A stretch of DNA of 64,000 nt. Source: Kutzneria buriramensis (lineage in GTDB: Bacteria; Actinomycetota; Actinomycetes; Mycobacteriales; Pseudonocardiaceae). The stretch spans positions 1-64,000 of the forward strand of contig NZ_QUNO01000034.1 of the NCBI RefSeq assembly GCF_003387475.1. Direction: 5' to 3'. A program made the translations under genes and the position numbers. Positions 1 to 8,285 of this stretch are shown here, one piece after another (the stretch's first letter is position 1; each line of letters opens with the position of its first letter). The notes beneath the pieces were generated by a model that was given only the letters and a program-made list of their open reading frames with translations, had not been told where the DNA came from and made no database searches.

Positions 1-1065
<1,065 letters not shown>

Positions 1066-1197
1066 GTTCTCTCGCCCAACCAACACCTGTCGGAGCCGCA
1101 GCCGGCAGGAACATAGTCTGAGACCGCCGATACACGCCACCCAGCTCTGCGACTCCACTTGGGACGATCCGGAGGAGCATCGCCGACGCCGGATTGT

Positions 1198-1228
1198 GGT
1201 GGCGTGACAGCCTGACCGACACGCCACC
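1198..1228 (-). terminator. Hairpin downstream of the SDR gene
   Basis: GGTGGCGTG (1198-1206) and CACGCCACC (1220-1228) form a perfect 9-bp stem with a 13-nt loop, 12 bases past the stop of the minus-strand SDR. There is no clear U-run, which is usual in high-GC actinomycetes. A third copy of the arm sequence (ACGCCACC) lies near 1133-1140. Confidence 0.5.
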
Positions 1229-1239
1229 GCGGTCCGGTT

Positions 1240-1989
1240 TCAGATCTGGTTCTCGCCGCCGTCGACGTAGAGGTTGGTGCCGATGATGTAGCTGCTGTCC
1301 GCGGAGGCGAGGAAGGCCACGGCGGCGGCGACCTCCTCCGGGCGCCCGATCCGGCCCATCGCGACCCCAGCCCCCAGATTCGCCTTGAAAGCGGCCGAGT
1401 TCTCCTCGCCGACGAGTTCGGTGATCCCGGAGGTGTCGATCGGCCCCGGCGAGATCGCGTTGACACGGACGCCCCGGCCCGCGAGTTCGTTAGCCCAGGT
1501 GCGCGCGAAAGACCGGATGGCCGCCTTGGACGCCGCGAACAGGCCGAACGCCTGCGTGCCGTTGTCGGCGGCGGTGGAGGCGTTCAGGATCACCGAGGCG
1601 CCGTCGTTGAGCAGTGGCAGCGCCTTCTGGACGGTGAGGAGCGTGCCCTTGACGTTGACGCCAAAGATCTGGTCGTAGTCCTCCACGGTGCTCTGCTCCA
1701 GAGTCGCGAAGGAGGCGGTGGCCGCGTTGGCGAACAGCACATCCAGGCCGTGGCCGCGGGCGCGGACCGCGTCGTAGAGCTTGTCCAGGTCGGCTGGGTC
1801 CGTGATGTCACCCGGCACCGCGGTGGCCGCCGGACCGATGTGCTCGACAGCCTCGTCCAACTCGGCCTTGCGTCGGCCGGTGATGAATACGTGCGCTCCC
1901 TCGGCGGCCAGTCGTGCGGCGGTGGCGCGGCCGATCCCGCGCGTGCCGCCGCCGGTCACGACGGCGGTCTTCCCTTCCAGCTTTCCCAT
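1240..1989 (-). CDS. Short-chain dehydrogenase/reductase with Phe in place of the catalytic Tyr
   Basis: This is a classical-size SDR of 249 residues. The start is ATG 1989, behind GGAGG with a 6-base gap; a GTG 15 bases upstream has no ribosome site. The NAD(P) loop reads TGGGTRGIGRA, the NAG-type motif reads FANAATA, the active-site Ser is in ILNASTA, and the C-terminus has the usual YVDGGENQ end. The YxxxK motif reads FAASK, so the catalytic tyrosine is phenylalanine while the lysine is kept. Close relatives normally have YAATK or YSASK there. It is divergent from a TetR gene with two operator-like sites between them, so it is very likely the regulator's main target. The substrate is unknown. 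Confidence 0.85.
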   Translation of the reverse strand: MGKLEGKTAVVTGGGTRGIGRATAARLAAEGAHVFITGRRKAELDEAVEHIGPAATAVPGDITDPADLDKLYDAVRARGHGLDVLFANAATASFATLEQSTVEDYDQIFGVNVKGTLLTVQKALPLLNDGASVILNASTAADNGTQAFGLFAASKAAIRSFARTWANELAGRGVRVNAISPGPIDTSGITELVGEENSAAFKANLGAGVAMGRIGRPEEVAAAVAFLASADSSYIIGTNLYVDGGENQI

Positions 1990-2012
1990 CCTTGACCTCC
2001 ACACACTTAAGC

Positions 2013-2058
2013 ACCGATCGGTACAGAACGAGACCGTAGCACTTCCAGACCGACCGGT
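2013..2058. promoter_or_regulatory. Paired operator-like sites in the SDR/TetR divergent promoter
   Basis: ACCGATCGGTAC (palindromic core 2013-2022) and ACCGACCGGTAC (core 2049-2058) lie 36 bp apart, centre to centre, between the SDR and tetR starts. Two near-identical palindromes on about the same helical face (3.4 turns) are what a dimeric TetR protein would bind. The assignment to the adjacent TetR is inferred. Confidence 0.6.
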
Positions 2059-2081
2059 ACCGAAGGGGTACGATCGACACT

Positions 2082-2690
2082 GTGAACGTCACCGGGAAGA
2101 CGTCGATCGGCCGACCGCGAGGATTCGACGCCGACGAGGCCCTTGAGCGGGCCATGGTGGTCTTCTGGGAGCAGGGCTACGAGGGCGCCACCCTGACCGA
2201 CCTGACCAGTGCCATGGGCATCACGAAGACGAGCATGTACGCGGCCTTCGGCAACAAAGAGGACCTGTTCGGCAAAGCCTTGGAGCGCTACGCCGAAGGT
2301 CCGGCCGCCTACGCGGCTCGCGCGCTGGAGCAACCGACCGCCCGAGAGGTGGCCACGGCGTTCCTCGCCGGCTCGGTCGAGGCTAGTACCCGCCCCGGCT
2401 GTCCCGCCGGGTGCCTGGGCGTTCAGGCGTCTCTGGCGGCCGGTGAGGTGGGGCGGACCGTCCGCGACGCCCTGACCGCCTGGCGTGAGGAGGGTCGTTC
2501 GCGCCTCTGCGACCGGTTCCAGCGAGCCGTCGACGAAGGAGACCTGCCCCCGGACGCCGATCCGGGACTGCTCGCCCGGTACATCATGACCGTGGCGAAC
2601 GGCATCGCCGTCCAAGCCTCCGGCGGCGCCAGCCGCGATGAACTCCAGCAGGTGGCCGACGCAGCCCTGCGGAACTGGCCACCCGCCTGA
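2082..2690 (+). CDS. TetR-family transcriptional regulator
   Basis: This is a 202-residue one-component repressor. The N-terminal helix-turn-helix (about residues 12-58) contains GYEGATLTDLTSAMGITKTSMYAAFGNKEDLF, here named only by its family pattern, followed by an all-helical ligand domain with a CPAGC motif near residue 108. That motif occurs in the AcrR/YcdC-like subgroup often paired with SDR or redox genes. The start is GTG 2082. It is divergent from the SDR at 1240-1989, sharing a 90-bp promoter region with two palindromes, which suggests autoregulation plus repression of the SDR. The ligand cannot be predicted from sequence. Confidence 0.88.
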   Translation: MNVTGKTSIGRPRGFDADEALERAMVVFWEQGYEGATLTDLTSAMGITKTSMYAAFGNKEDLFGKALERYAEGPAAYAARALEQPTAREVATAFLAGSVEASTRPGCPAGCLGVQASLAAGEVGRTVRDALTAWREEGRSRLCDRFQRAVDEGDLPPDADPGLLARYIMTVANGIAVQASGGASRDELQQVADAALRNWPPA

Positions 2691-2806
2691 CAACCGCCGC
2701 TCCGGCGGGTAGTGGACCGAGGATCCCGCCCCATGGCCCTCGCCTGCCAGGCCGAGATGCAGCCTGCGGGCCTGACAGACCCCGCGAACGACCGGCAGTT
2801 TCCTCA

Positions 2807-3167
2807 ACGCTGGTGTTGCTGCTCGACCACGTGGGCCGCAAGTCCGATCATGCCCGCACCAGCCCGCTGATCTGTTTCGACGACGCACCCGCCTGGTCAT
2901 CGTCGCGTCGAAGAGCGACACGGACGCCCACCCGGCGTGGTTTCACGGCCTGATGGCCATGGAGTCCGCTGAGGTCGAACGTCCAGGAGGGCACCGCCGC
3001 CGGGTCCGACCGCGCGTTGCCGACGGAGACGAACGGACGGCGCTGTGGGAATGGAATGGATGGTCGCGATGTATCAGCCTTACGCGACCTATGCCACCTA
3101 CACCCGGCGACAGATCCCGCTCGGCGTGCTCGAGCCCGCCGACGACCGCCCCTCGTTGGCTTCATGA
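2807..3167 (+). pseudogene. Decayed deazaflavin (F420)-dependent nitroreductase-family gene
   Basis: Pieces of the DUF385/Ddn family can be read in different frames. First comes LLLDHVGRKSDHARTSPLICFDD, read here as family blocks LLLxxxGRKS and RTSPLICF. After a shift near 2885 come RLVIVASKSDTDAHPAWFH and GGHRRRVRPRVADGDER. After another shift near 3055 come MVAMYQPYATYA and RRQIPLGVLEPADD, ending TGA 3165-3167. Members are about 130-150 residues, fold as a split barrel and bind F420H2. At least two frameshifts and a poor N-terminus make function unlikely. The 580-bp stretch between tetR and the PAS gene holds nothing else I can recognise. Confidence 0.7.
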
Positions 3168-3275
3168 CTGGCCAGGCCAGCCACGCGTCCTGTCCCCCGC
3201 AGGTTGGTTCCGCGTCTGTTTGGGCCAGGTGGCGACCGCCACAGCATTGCCCTCAGCGGCTGGGTGCACCAGCAC

Positions 3276-3548
3276 CTATGGGCTCCAACCGATGCGGGGT
3301 GTAGAGACGTGGAGCAACCGTCCGATCAGCTGGGTGAGCTCGCGGCCGGCGCGTTCCCGCACGCTCGGGTGCAGTAGGGCGAGGAAGGGATGGCCGTAGC
3401 TGTCCGGCGGCCGGCGGTCGAACTGATTGAGGACGTCCACAGTGGACTCATGCAGCAGCAACTCGGAGTCCAGGTCGGCCATGCACATGCCGGACTGCTC
3501 GAACAACGACCGGAAACCGTCCCGGTACTCCGAGTGCTGCTGCGTCAT
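3276..3548 (-). CDS. Short PAS-domain protein, probably a truncated sensor/regulator
   Basis: The 90 residues cover most of one PAS fold: FRSLFEQSGMCMADLDSELLL at the start, then LNQFDRRPP, then FLALLHPSVRERAGRELTQLIG. The same opening is common in actinomycete PAS-LuxR regulators, which continue with about 100-250 more residues including a DNA-binding helix-turn-helix. None is present here. It starts 17 bp after the GH87 stop, on the same strand, with AGGAC upstream, so it may be co-transcribed as the last gene. Reading runs on past the homology with an odd tail (RLLHVSTPRIGWSP). It may be a remnant or a stand-alone PAS protein; I favour a remnant. Confidence 0.55.
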   Translation of the reverse strand: MTQQHSEYRDGFRSLFEQSGMCMADLDSELLLHESTVDVLNQFDRRPPDSYGHPFLALLHPSVRERAGRELTQLIGRLLHVSTPRIGWSP

Positions 3549-3565
3549 GATGCAAGAAGGTCCTC

Positions 3566-6442
3566 TCAGAAGCCGCTGTCACCGGCGCCGCGGTTGATGG
3601 TGTAGCCGTTCGGGTTGTTCAGGCCGCCGGACTGGGCGCCGCTGACGGTGACCCCCTCGGCGGCCATGCTGCCGGTCACGTCCTCGATGTCGATGCCGTA
3701 GGTGCCGGCGCCGGAAATGGTGTCCTGGGTGAGGCCGAGATTGCTGATCTGCTTGGCGTAGCTGAGCAGCACCGCCTGGTAGGTGCTGTTGTCGATGGCG
3801 GTGCCGGCGACCAGGACCGGCTGGGTGATGTCGAGCTGGTTGGCGTAGATCCACAGAGCGCCGAGGGCCGAGCCCCAGTTGGAGTTGAACGATCCGGCGC
3901 GGGTCAGGGTGTTGTCCTGCACGGTGGTGGGGCCGGTGAAGCCTCCGCCGAACGCGGTGCTGACGGTGATGCCGGAGCCGAACGCCACGGTGTCGGCGAC
4001 CAGGTTGTCGGCGACGAGGTTGTTCCCGCCGCCGTAGACACCGATGCCATTGGCCTGGATCGGGCTCTGCACGGTGTTGTTGGCCAGCACGCAGCCGGTG
4101 ACGTTGCCGTTCTCGGTGTCCAGGGCGAGTTCGTCGTCGCCGGCGTTGCGCACGACGGACTGGGCCACACGTGAGTTGGTGGTGCCGCCGTTGAAGTGCA
4201 CGCCGTCGGCGAACACGTCGCGGACCCTGGCGTTCACCACGTCCAGGCCGTTGCCCGCGTCGGTCCAGATGCCGACCTTGGTGTGCTCGATCCACACGTC
4301 GAAGATGAGCGAGCCCGCTGAGAAGTTCCCTTCGACGCCGGCGGCACCTGCGTTGTTGTTGCGGTCGGTCTGGTCGCCAGCGACGGTCAGGTCGGCGATC
4401 TGGTTGACGCCGCTGGTGGCGAACAGACCGCCGGCACCGTTGACGGCGGTGGACTGGAGCGTGGCGTACCACTGACCCGCACCGCGCAGGGCGACGTTCG
4501 CCATGCTGATCTGGCCGGAGATGTTGTATGTGCCGGTGGGGAACCACAGGCCGGTCCCCGTGCCGGACAGCGACGACAGCGCACGGTTGATCGCTGAGGT
4601 GTCGTCGGCCCCGCTGTTCGGTGTGACCCCGAAGTCGGTGATCGACTTGAAGTTCGCCGGCATCGTGTAGGCCGGGTCGACTTGCTCGGCGTCGAGGACA
4701 TCGATCGTGTAGGAGGCGGCGGTGTCGGCGCTGTCCTTCTGGAGCTTGATCACGGTGCCGGCCGGCTGGCTGCCGATCAGCGCTCGGGTCTCGTCGTAGA
4801 AATGGTGCGCCGGTCCGTTGGACGGGTCGTGGGTGTCGGTGTAGCCACCGCCGTAGAGCCAGGAGTATTTGGTGGTCAGGGCGAGGTCGGTGATGTGGTT
4901 GCCGCTCGCGTAGACCGCCAGCGGCGCGGTCGCGGTCGACCCGTCGGAGTTGTCGGGGATGGAGTAGCGGACCACAATCGCGTTGGCCGCCTTGGTCAGC
5001 GTGAACTGCACGTACTGGCCGGTCGACGTCAGCTGGACGGCCCGGCGGCCGGTCGACTCCGCCTGCAGGCTCGGGTAGGTGGTGCTCGCTGGCAGCACGG
5101 TGCCGTTGGTCTGTGCCGCTGCGGCCGGGTATTCGGTGTACGGGGTGGTCGCGCCCCGGCCTGCCAACGGCTGGCCGCCGGCCACGGCGATGTAGTTAAC
5201 CGCGAGGTTGCCGCTGTCGCCCGAGTCGGTCTTGAGGCCGACCACGTTCACGCCGGCGCGCAGGCTGACGTTGGCGGTCAGCGTCAGCCAGCCGCTGCCC
5301 GACGCGGCACTGAGCTGCCCGTTCTTGATCCCGTTGAGGTACAGCGAGACGGTCTGGCTGGAACCGGTGGAGTTCGCGTAGGCCACCGTCACCGGATAGG
5401 TGCCGGTTGTCGGCGCGTTCACCGTGAAGTCTGCCAACGCGCCCTGTGTGGTGAAGCCGGTCAGGTAACCGGGACCGTAGTAGCCCGACAGCGCGGTGGC
5501 CATCGTGGGGCCGCCGGCGGCGAAGGCGCTGGCGGCGGGATAAACCTGGCCGGACGGGGTGGGCAGGGGTGTGCCGACCGTGATGTCGTCGAGGTTGACG
5601 TTGCCTGTGTCGGTGGTGTCGAACTCGTAGGTGATCGTGTTGGTGCCGGCATCGAGTGGCAGGTTCTCGGTCTTGGTGGCCCAGGTGTTCCAGTCGGCGG
5701 TGGCGGCGAGGACGGTTTGCAGTGTCTTGGATCCGTTGGTATAGACCGACAACGTCATCGTCGCGCCGGTCCCGTTGGCGTAGCGGAGGGTGACTGGTGT
5801 GCTGCCTGCCGCGGTGGTGGTGACGGTGAACGCGGTGGCGGCGATGCCCTTGTTGCCGTCGGTGTAGCCAGCGACGAACCCGGTACCGCTGTAACCGGAG
5901 TGATCGCCGGCAACGACGACACCGCCGGACAGCGCGGCGTTCTCCGCTTCGTATGTGCCGGCCGCCGCCATGGCCTGGGCCACGTCGAGGTAGTCGAGGT
6001 TGAGGTTGCCGCTGTCGGCGGTGCCGAAGGAGTAGGAGACGCTGTGGGAGCCGGCGCCGAGCGACACGACGCTGTTGATGGTGGCCCAGCTGTCCCAGTT
6101 GGCGGTCGCGGGCAGCGTGATCTGCTGCGGTGAGCCGGAGTCGACGGTCAGCGTGAGCGTCTTGGCGGACCCGGTGCCGTTGGCGTAGCCGAGGGTCAGC
6201 GAATACGAGCCGGTGCTGGCAGTGCTGACCGTGAAGGTCGTCTTCGCGGTTGCCTTGTTGCCGTCGGTGTAGCCGGCGACGAACCCGGTGCCGCTGTAAC
6301 CGGAGTGATCGCTGGCGACAACCGCACCGCCGGACAGCGCGGCGTTCTCGGCTTCGAGCCGGATACTGGTCGCCGCGTGGGCGCTGCCGAACGGCAGCAG
6401 CGCCACGACCAGGATCAGGGGAAACAATCGGTGCAGGGACAT
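3566..6442 (-). CDS. Secreted GH87 alpha-1,3-glucanase (mutanase/mycodextranase) with three CBM modules
   Basis: This 958-residue endo-acting enzyme is predicted to cut alpha-1,3-glucan outside the cell. It has a Sec signal (residues 1-23, ending GSAHA), then three CBM35/CBM6-like modules (about 26-155, 163-290 and 300-425). Modules 1 and 2 share EAENAALSGG and DHSGYSGTGFVAGYTDGNK. A linker and jelly-roll region follow, then a right-handed beta-helix (about 590-958). The helix shows WTD (Asp728), ADGVHF (Asp746) and GDDELAL (Asp769, Asp770). The 746/769/770 spacing equals that of the catalytic Asp1045/1068/1069 I recall for Paenibacillus GH87. The start at 6442 has GGAG 8 bases upstream; an ATG at 6472 overlapping the permease stop is the alternative. 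It is the last enzyme gene of a LacI-controlled operon. Confidence 0.88.
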   Translation of the reverse strand: MSLHRLFPLILVVALLPFGSAHAATSIRLEAENAALSGGAVVASDHSGYSGTGFVAGYTDGNKATAKTTFTVSTASTGSYSLTLGYANGTGSAKTLTLTVDSGSPQQITLPATANWDSWATINSVVSLGAGSHSVSYSFGTADSGNLNLDYLDVAQAMAAAGTYEAENAALSGGVVVAGDHSGYSGTGFVAGYTDGNKGIAATAFTVTTTAAGSTPVTLRYANGTGATMTLSVYTNGSKTLQTVLAATADWNTWATKTENLPLDAGTNTITYEFDTTDTGNVNLDDITVGTPLPTPSGQVYPAASAFAAGGPTMATALSGYYGPGYLTGFTTQGALADFTVNAPTTGTYPVTVAYANSTGSSQTVSLYLNGIKNGQLSAASGSGWLTLTANVSLRAGVNVVGLKTDSGDSGNLAVNYIAVAGGQPLAGRGATTPYTEYPAAAAQTNGTVLPASTTYPSLQAESTGRRAVQLTSTGQYVQFTLTKAANAIVVRYSIPDNSDGSTATAPLAVYASGNHITDLALTTKYSWLYGGGYTDTHDPSNGPAHHFYDETRALIGSQPAGTVIKLQKDSADTAASYTIDVLDAEQVDPAYTMPANFKSITDFGVTPNSGADDTSAINRALSSLSGTGTGLWFPTGTYNISGQISMANVALRGAGQWYATLQSTAVNGAGGLFATSGVNQIADLTVAGDQTDRNNNAGAAGVEGNFSAGSLIFDVWIEHTKVGIWTDAGNGLDVVNARVRDVFADGVHFNGGTTNSRVAQSVVRNAGDDELALDTENGNVTGCVLANNTVQSPIQANGIGVYGGGNNLVADNLVADTVAFGSGITVSTAFGGGFTGPTTVQDNTLTRAGSFNSNWGSALGALWIYANQLDITQPVLVAGTAIDNSTYQAVLLSYAKQISNLGLTQDTISGAGTYGIDIEDVTGSMAAEGVTVSGAQSGGLNNPNGYTINRGAGDSGF
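5849..5951 (-). repeat. Second copy of a 103-bp intragenic repeat (CBM module 2 start)
   Basis: This aligns without gaps to 6254-6356 with about eight mismatches counted by eye. It encodes the start of the second carbohydrate-binding module. The DNA identity is much higher than that of the rest of the modules, suggesting recent duplication or gene conversion. Confidence 0.8.
6254..6356 (-). repeat. First copy of the 103-bp intragenic repeat (CBM module 1 start)
   Basis: Partner of 5849-5951. It covers the codons for EAENAALSGG through YTDGNK of module 1. The third module at about 5460-5530 is clearly diverged. Confidence 0.8.
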
Positions 6443-6468
6443 GGTTCTTACTCCATTCCGCAGGCGGG

Positions 6469-7329
6469 TCATCCCTTCACCGCACCGCTGAGCGCGTCGT
6501 TGCGCAGGAACAGCCGTTGGAACACGAGGAACAGCGCCACCGGGATGACGGTGGCAATGGCCAGCGCGGCCAGGAACACGTCCAGCTCGACGAACGGCTG
6601 CAACGCCGGTAGCCGGACCGACAACGGCTGCACCGACGGATCAGGCAGCACGAGCATGGGCCACAGGAAGTCCTTCCAGGACGCGATGACGGCGAACACC
6701 GAGACCACACCGATGATCGGTTTGGACATCGGCAGCACCAGCGACCAGAACAGCCGCCCGGCGCCGGCGCCGTCGACGCGCGCGGCCTCGAAGACCTCGC
6801 GGGGCAGGTTGGCGAAGAACCGTTGCACGATCAGGACGTTGAACGCGCTGGCGCCGGAGGGCAGCCACACCGCCCAGAACGTGTTGATCAGCGATAGATG
6901 CACCATCGTCAGGTACATCGGCACCAACAGCACGATCGACGGCACGAACATCGTGGCCAGCACGACGCCGGAGACCGCATGCCGGTAGCGCGGTCGCAGC
7001 ACCGACAGCACGAAGCCGGCGGTGGTCGCGACGACGAGCTGCACCAGCCACGAGCCGGCGGCCAGCAGCACGGTGTTGAGGAAGTACCGGTCGATCTGGA
7101 CCCGGGTCCATGCCGTGGCGATCGTGCTGAGGTCCACGCCGTGCGGCCAGAGTGCCAGCGGGTCGCGCAGGGTGTCCTGGGTGGGGGTGATCGCCGACTT
7201 CGCCAGCCACAGCACGGGACCAAGCCCGACCAGGAACAACAACACGAGCAGTACAGCGTGCACGGTGCGTGCCGTGCGCCGCACCACCGGCCGGCGCCAG
7301 TCATAGGACGAGAGCAGCCCGCGGTTCAC
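6469..7329 (-). CDS. ABC sugar transporter permease, MalG type
   Basis: This is a 286-residue inner-membrane permease with six predicted helices and the CUT1-family EAA loop EAARVDGAGAGRLFWSLVLP, which docks the ATPase. It pairs with the MalF-type permease just upstream; start and stop overlap by 4 bases (ATGA), indicating translational coupling. Together with the lipoprotein it should import oligosaccharides released by the GH87 enzyme. As in many actinomycetes, no ATPase gene lies in the operon, so a shared MsiK-like ATPase elsewhere is expected. Start ATG 7329. The substrate is inferred from context only. Confidence 0.93.
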   Translation of the reverse strand: MNRGLLSSYDWRRPVVRRTARTVHAVLLVLLFLVGLGPVLWLAKSAITPTQDTLRDPLALWPHGVDLSTIATAWTRVQIDRYFLNTVLLAAGSWLVQLVVATTAGFVLSVLRPRYRHAVSGVVLATMFVPSIVLLVPMYLTMVHLSLINTFWAVWLPSGASAFNVLIVQRFFANLPREVFEAARVDGAGAGRLFWSLVLPMSKPIIGVVSVFAVIASWKDFLWPMLVLPDPSVQPLSVRLPALQPFVELDVFLAALAIATVIPVALFLVFQRLFLRNDALSGAVKG

Positions 7330-8285
7330 AAGGTGCCCCAGCTGCGGGTGAGACGGAAGTACACCGCGGAGAACACCGCCAGTACCAGGGCGAGTAGTAC
7401 GCTGAGCGCCGTCGCCGAACCGTAGTCGCCGCCCAGGGTGCCGGCGAACGCGTAGTCGTAGATCAGCAGCAGGATCGTGGTGGTGGCGTGCGCGGGACCG
7501 CCGCTGGTGAACAGGAACGGTTCGAGGAAGACCTGGGCGGTGCCGATGATCTGGAGGATGAACGTGATCAGCAGGACGCCGCGCAGCTGCGGCAGCGTCA
7601 CGTGCCAGATCTTGCGCCAGACCGAGGCGCCGTCGATCTCGGCGGCCTCGTACAGGTCAGGTGACACGCTGGTCAGCGCGGCGAGGTAGATGATGACCGT
7701 GCCGCCGGCCGCCGCCCAGGTCGCCTCCATGACCAGCGACGCCATCGCCGTTGACGAGTCCTGCAGCCACGGCAGCGGTCCGAGCCCGACCGCGCGCAGC
7801 ACGGTGTTGAACACCCCGGTGGGCCCGGCGTCGTAGAAGAACTTCCACAGCAGCACGGCAACCACCGGTGGGATCACCACGGGCAGGTAGGCAAGGGCGC
7901 TGTAGAGCCCGCGGAATCGGCGGACCTCGCTCATCAGCACCGCGGCCACCAGTGGCACCGGGTAGCCGAGCAGCAGGGCCAGCAGCGCGAACCACAGTGT
8001 GTTGCGCACCGCCGTCCACAGCAGCGGATCGGTGAGCACGGTGCGGAAGTTGTCCAGGCCGACGAACACCGGCGCAGTGACCAGGTTGGTCTGCTGGAAG
8101 CTCATCACGACGGACTCGGCGATCGGGTACCAGGAGAACGCCGTGAACACCACCAGCATCGGCAACAGGAACAGCAGTGCGCCGAGCCCGCCGCCGCGCA
8201 CCCACGTGACCAGCGAGCGGCGCCGCCGCCGGACCGGCGGCCGCCCGGTCGCGGCGGTCGTCGGCTTCTCCGCGGTGATGGTCAC
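7326..8285 (-). CDS. ABC sugar transporter permease, MalF type
   Basis: This 319-residue permease has a basic N-terminal tail (VRRRRRSLVTW), six transmembrane helices and the EAA motif EAAEIDGASVWRKIWHVTLP. It is the first permease after the binding protein, overlapping it by 4 bases and overlapping the MalG-type gene by 4 bases at its end. The order lipoprotein, MalF, MalG is the standard CUT1 order. It should form the channel heterodimer for the alpha-glucan oligosaccharide importer. Confidence 0.93.
   Translation of the reverse strand: MTITAEKPTTAATGRPPVRRRRRSLVTWVRGGGLGALLFLLPMLVVFTAFSWYPIAESVVMSFQQTNLVTAPVFVGLDNFRTVLTDPLLWTAVRNTLWFALLALLLGYPVPLVAAVLMSEVRRFRGLYSALAYLPVVIPPVVAVLLWKFFYDAGPTGVFNTVLRAVGLGPLPWLQDSSTAMASLVMEATWAAAGGTVIIYLAALTSVSPDLYEAAEIDGASVWRKIWHVTLPQLRGVLLITFILQIIGTAQVFLEPFLFTSGGPAHATTTILLLIYDYAFAGTLGGDYGSATALSVLLALVLAVFSAVYFRLTRSWGTL

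Noticed and set aside
4682-6133. Long plus-strand reading frame (483 codons) opposite the glucanase
   Set aside because: It is Gly/Val/Arg-rich, has no domain, and mirrors the codon bias of the minus-strand gene, which has a signal peptide, CBMs and catalytic motifs.
5460-6356. CRISPR-like repeats
   Set aside because: The repeats are protein-coding CBM modules, only two close copies about 400 bp apart, with no spacers.
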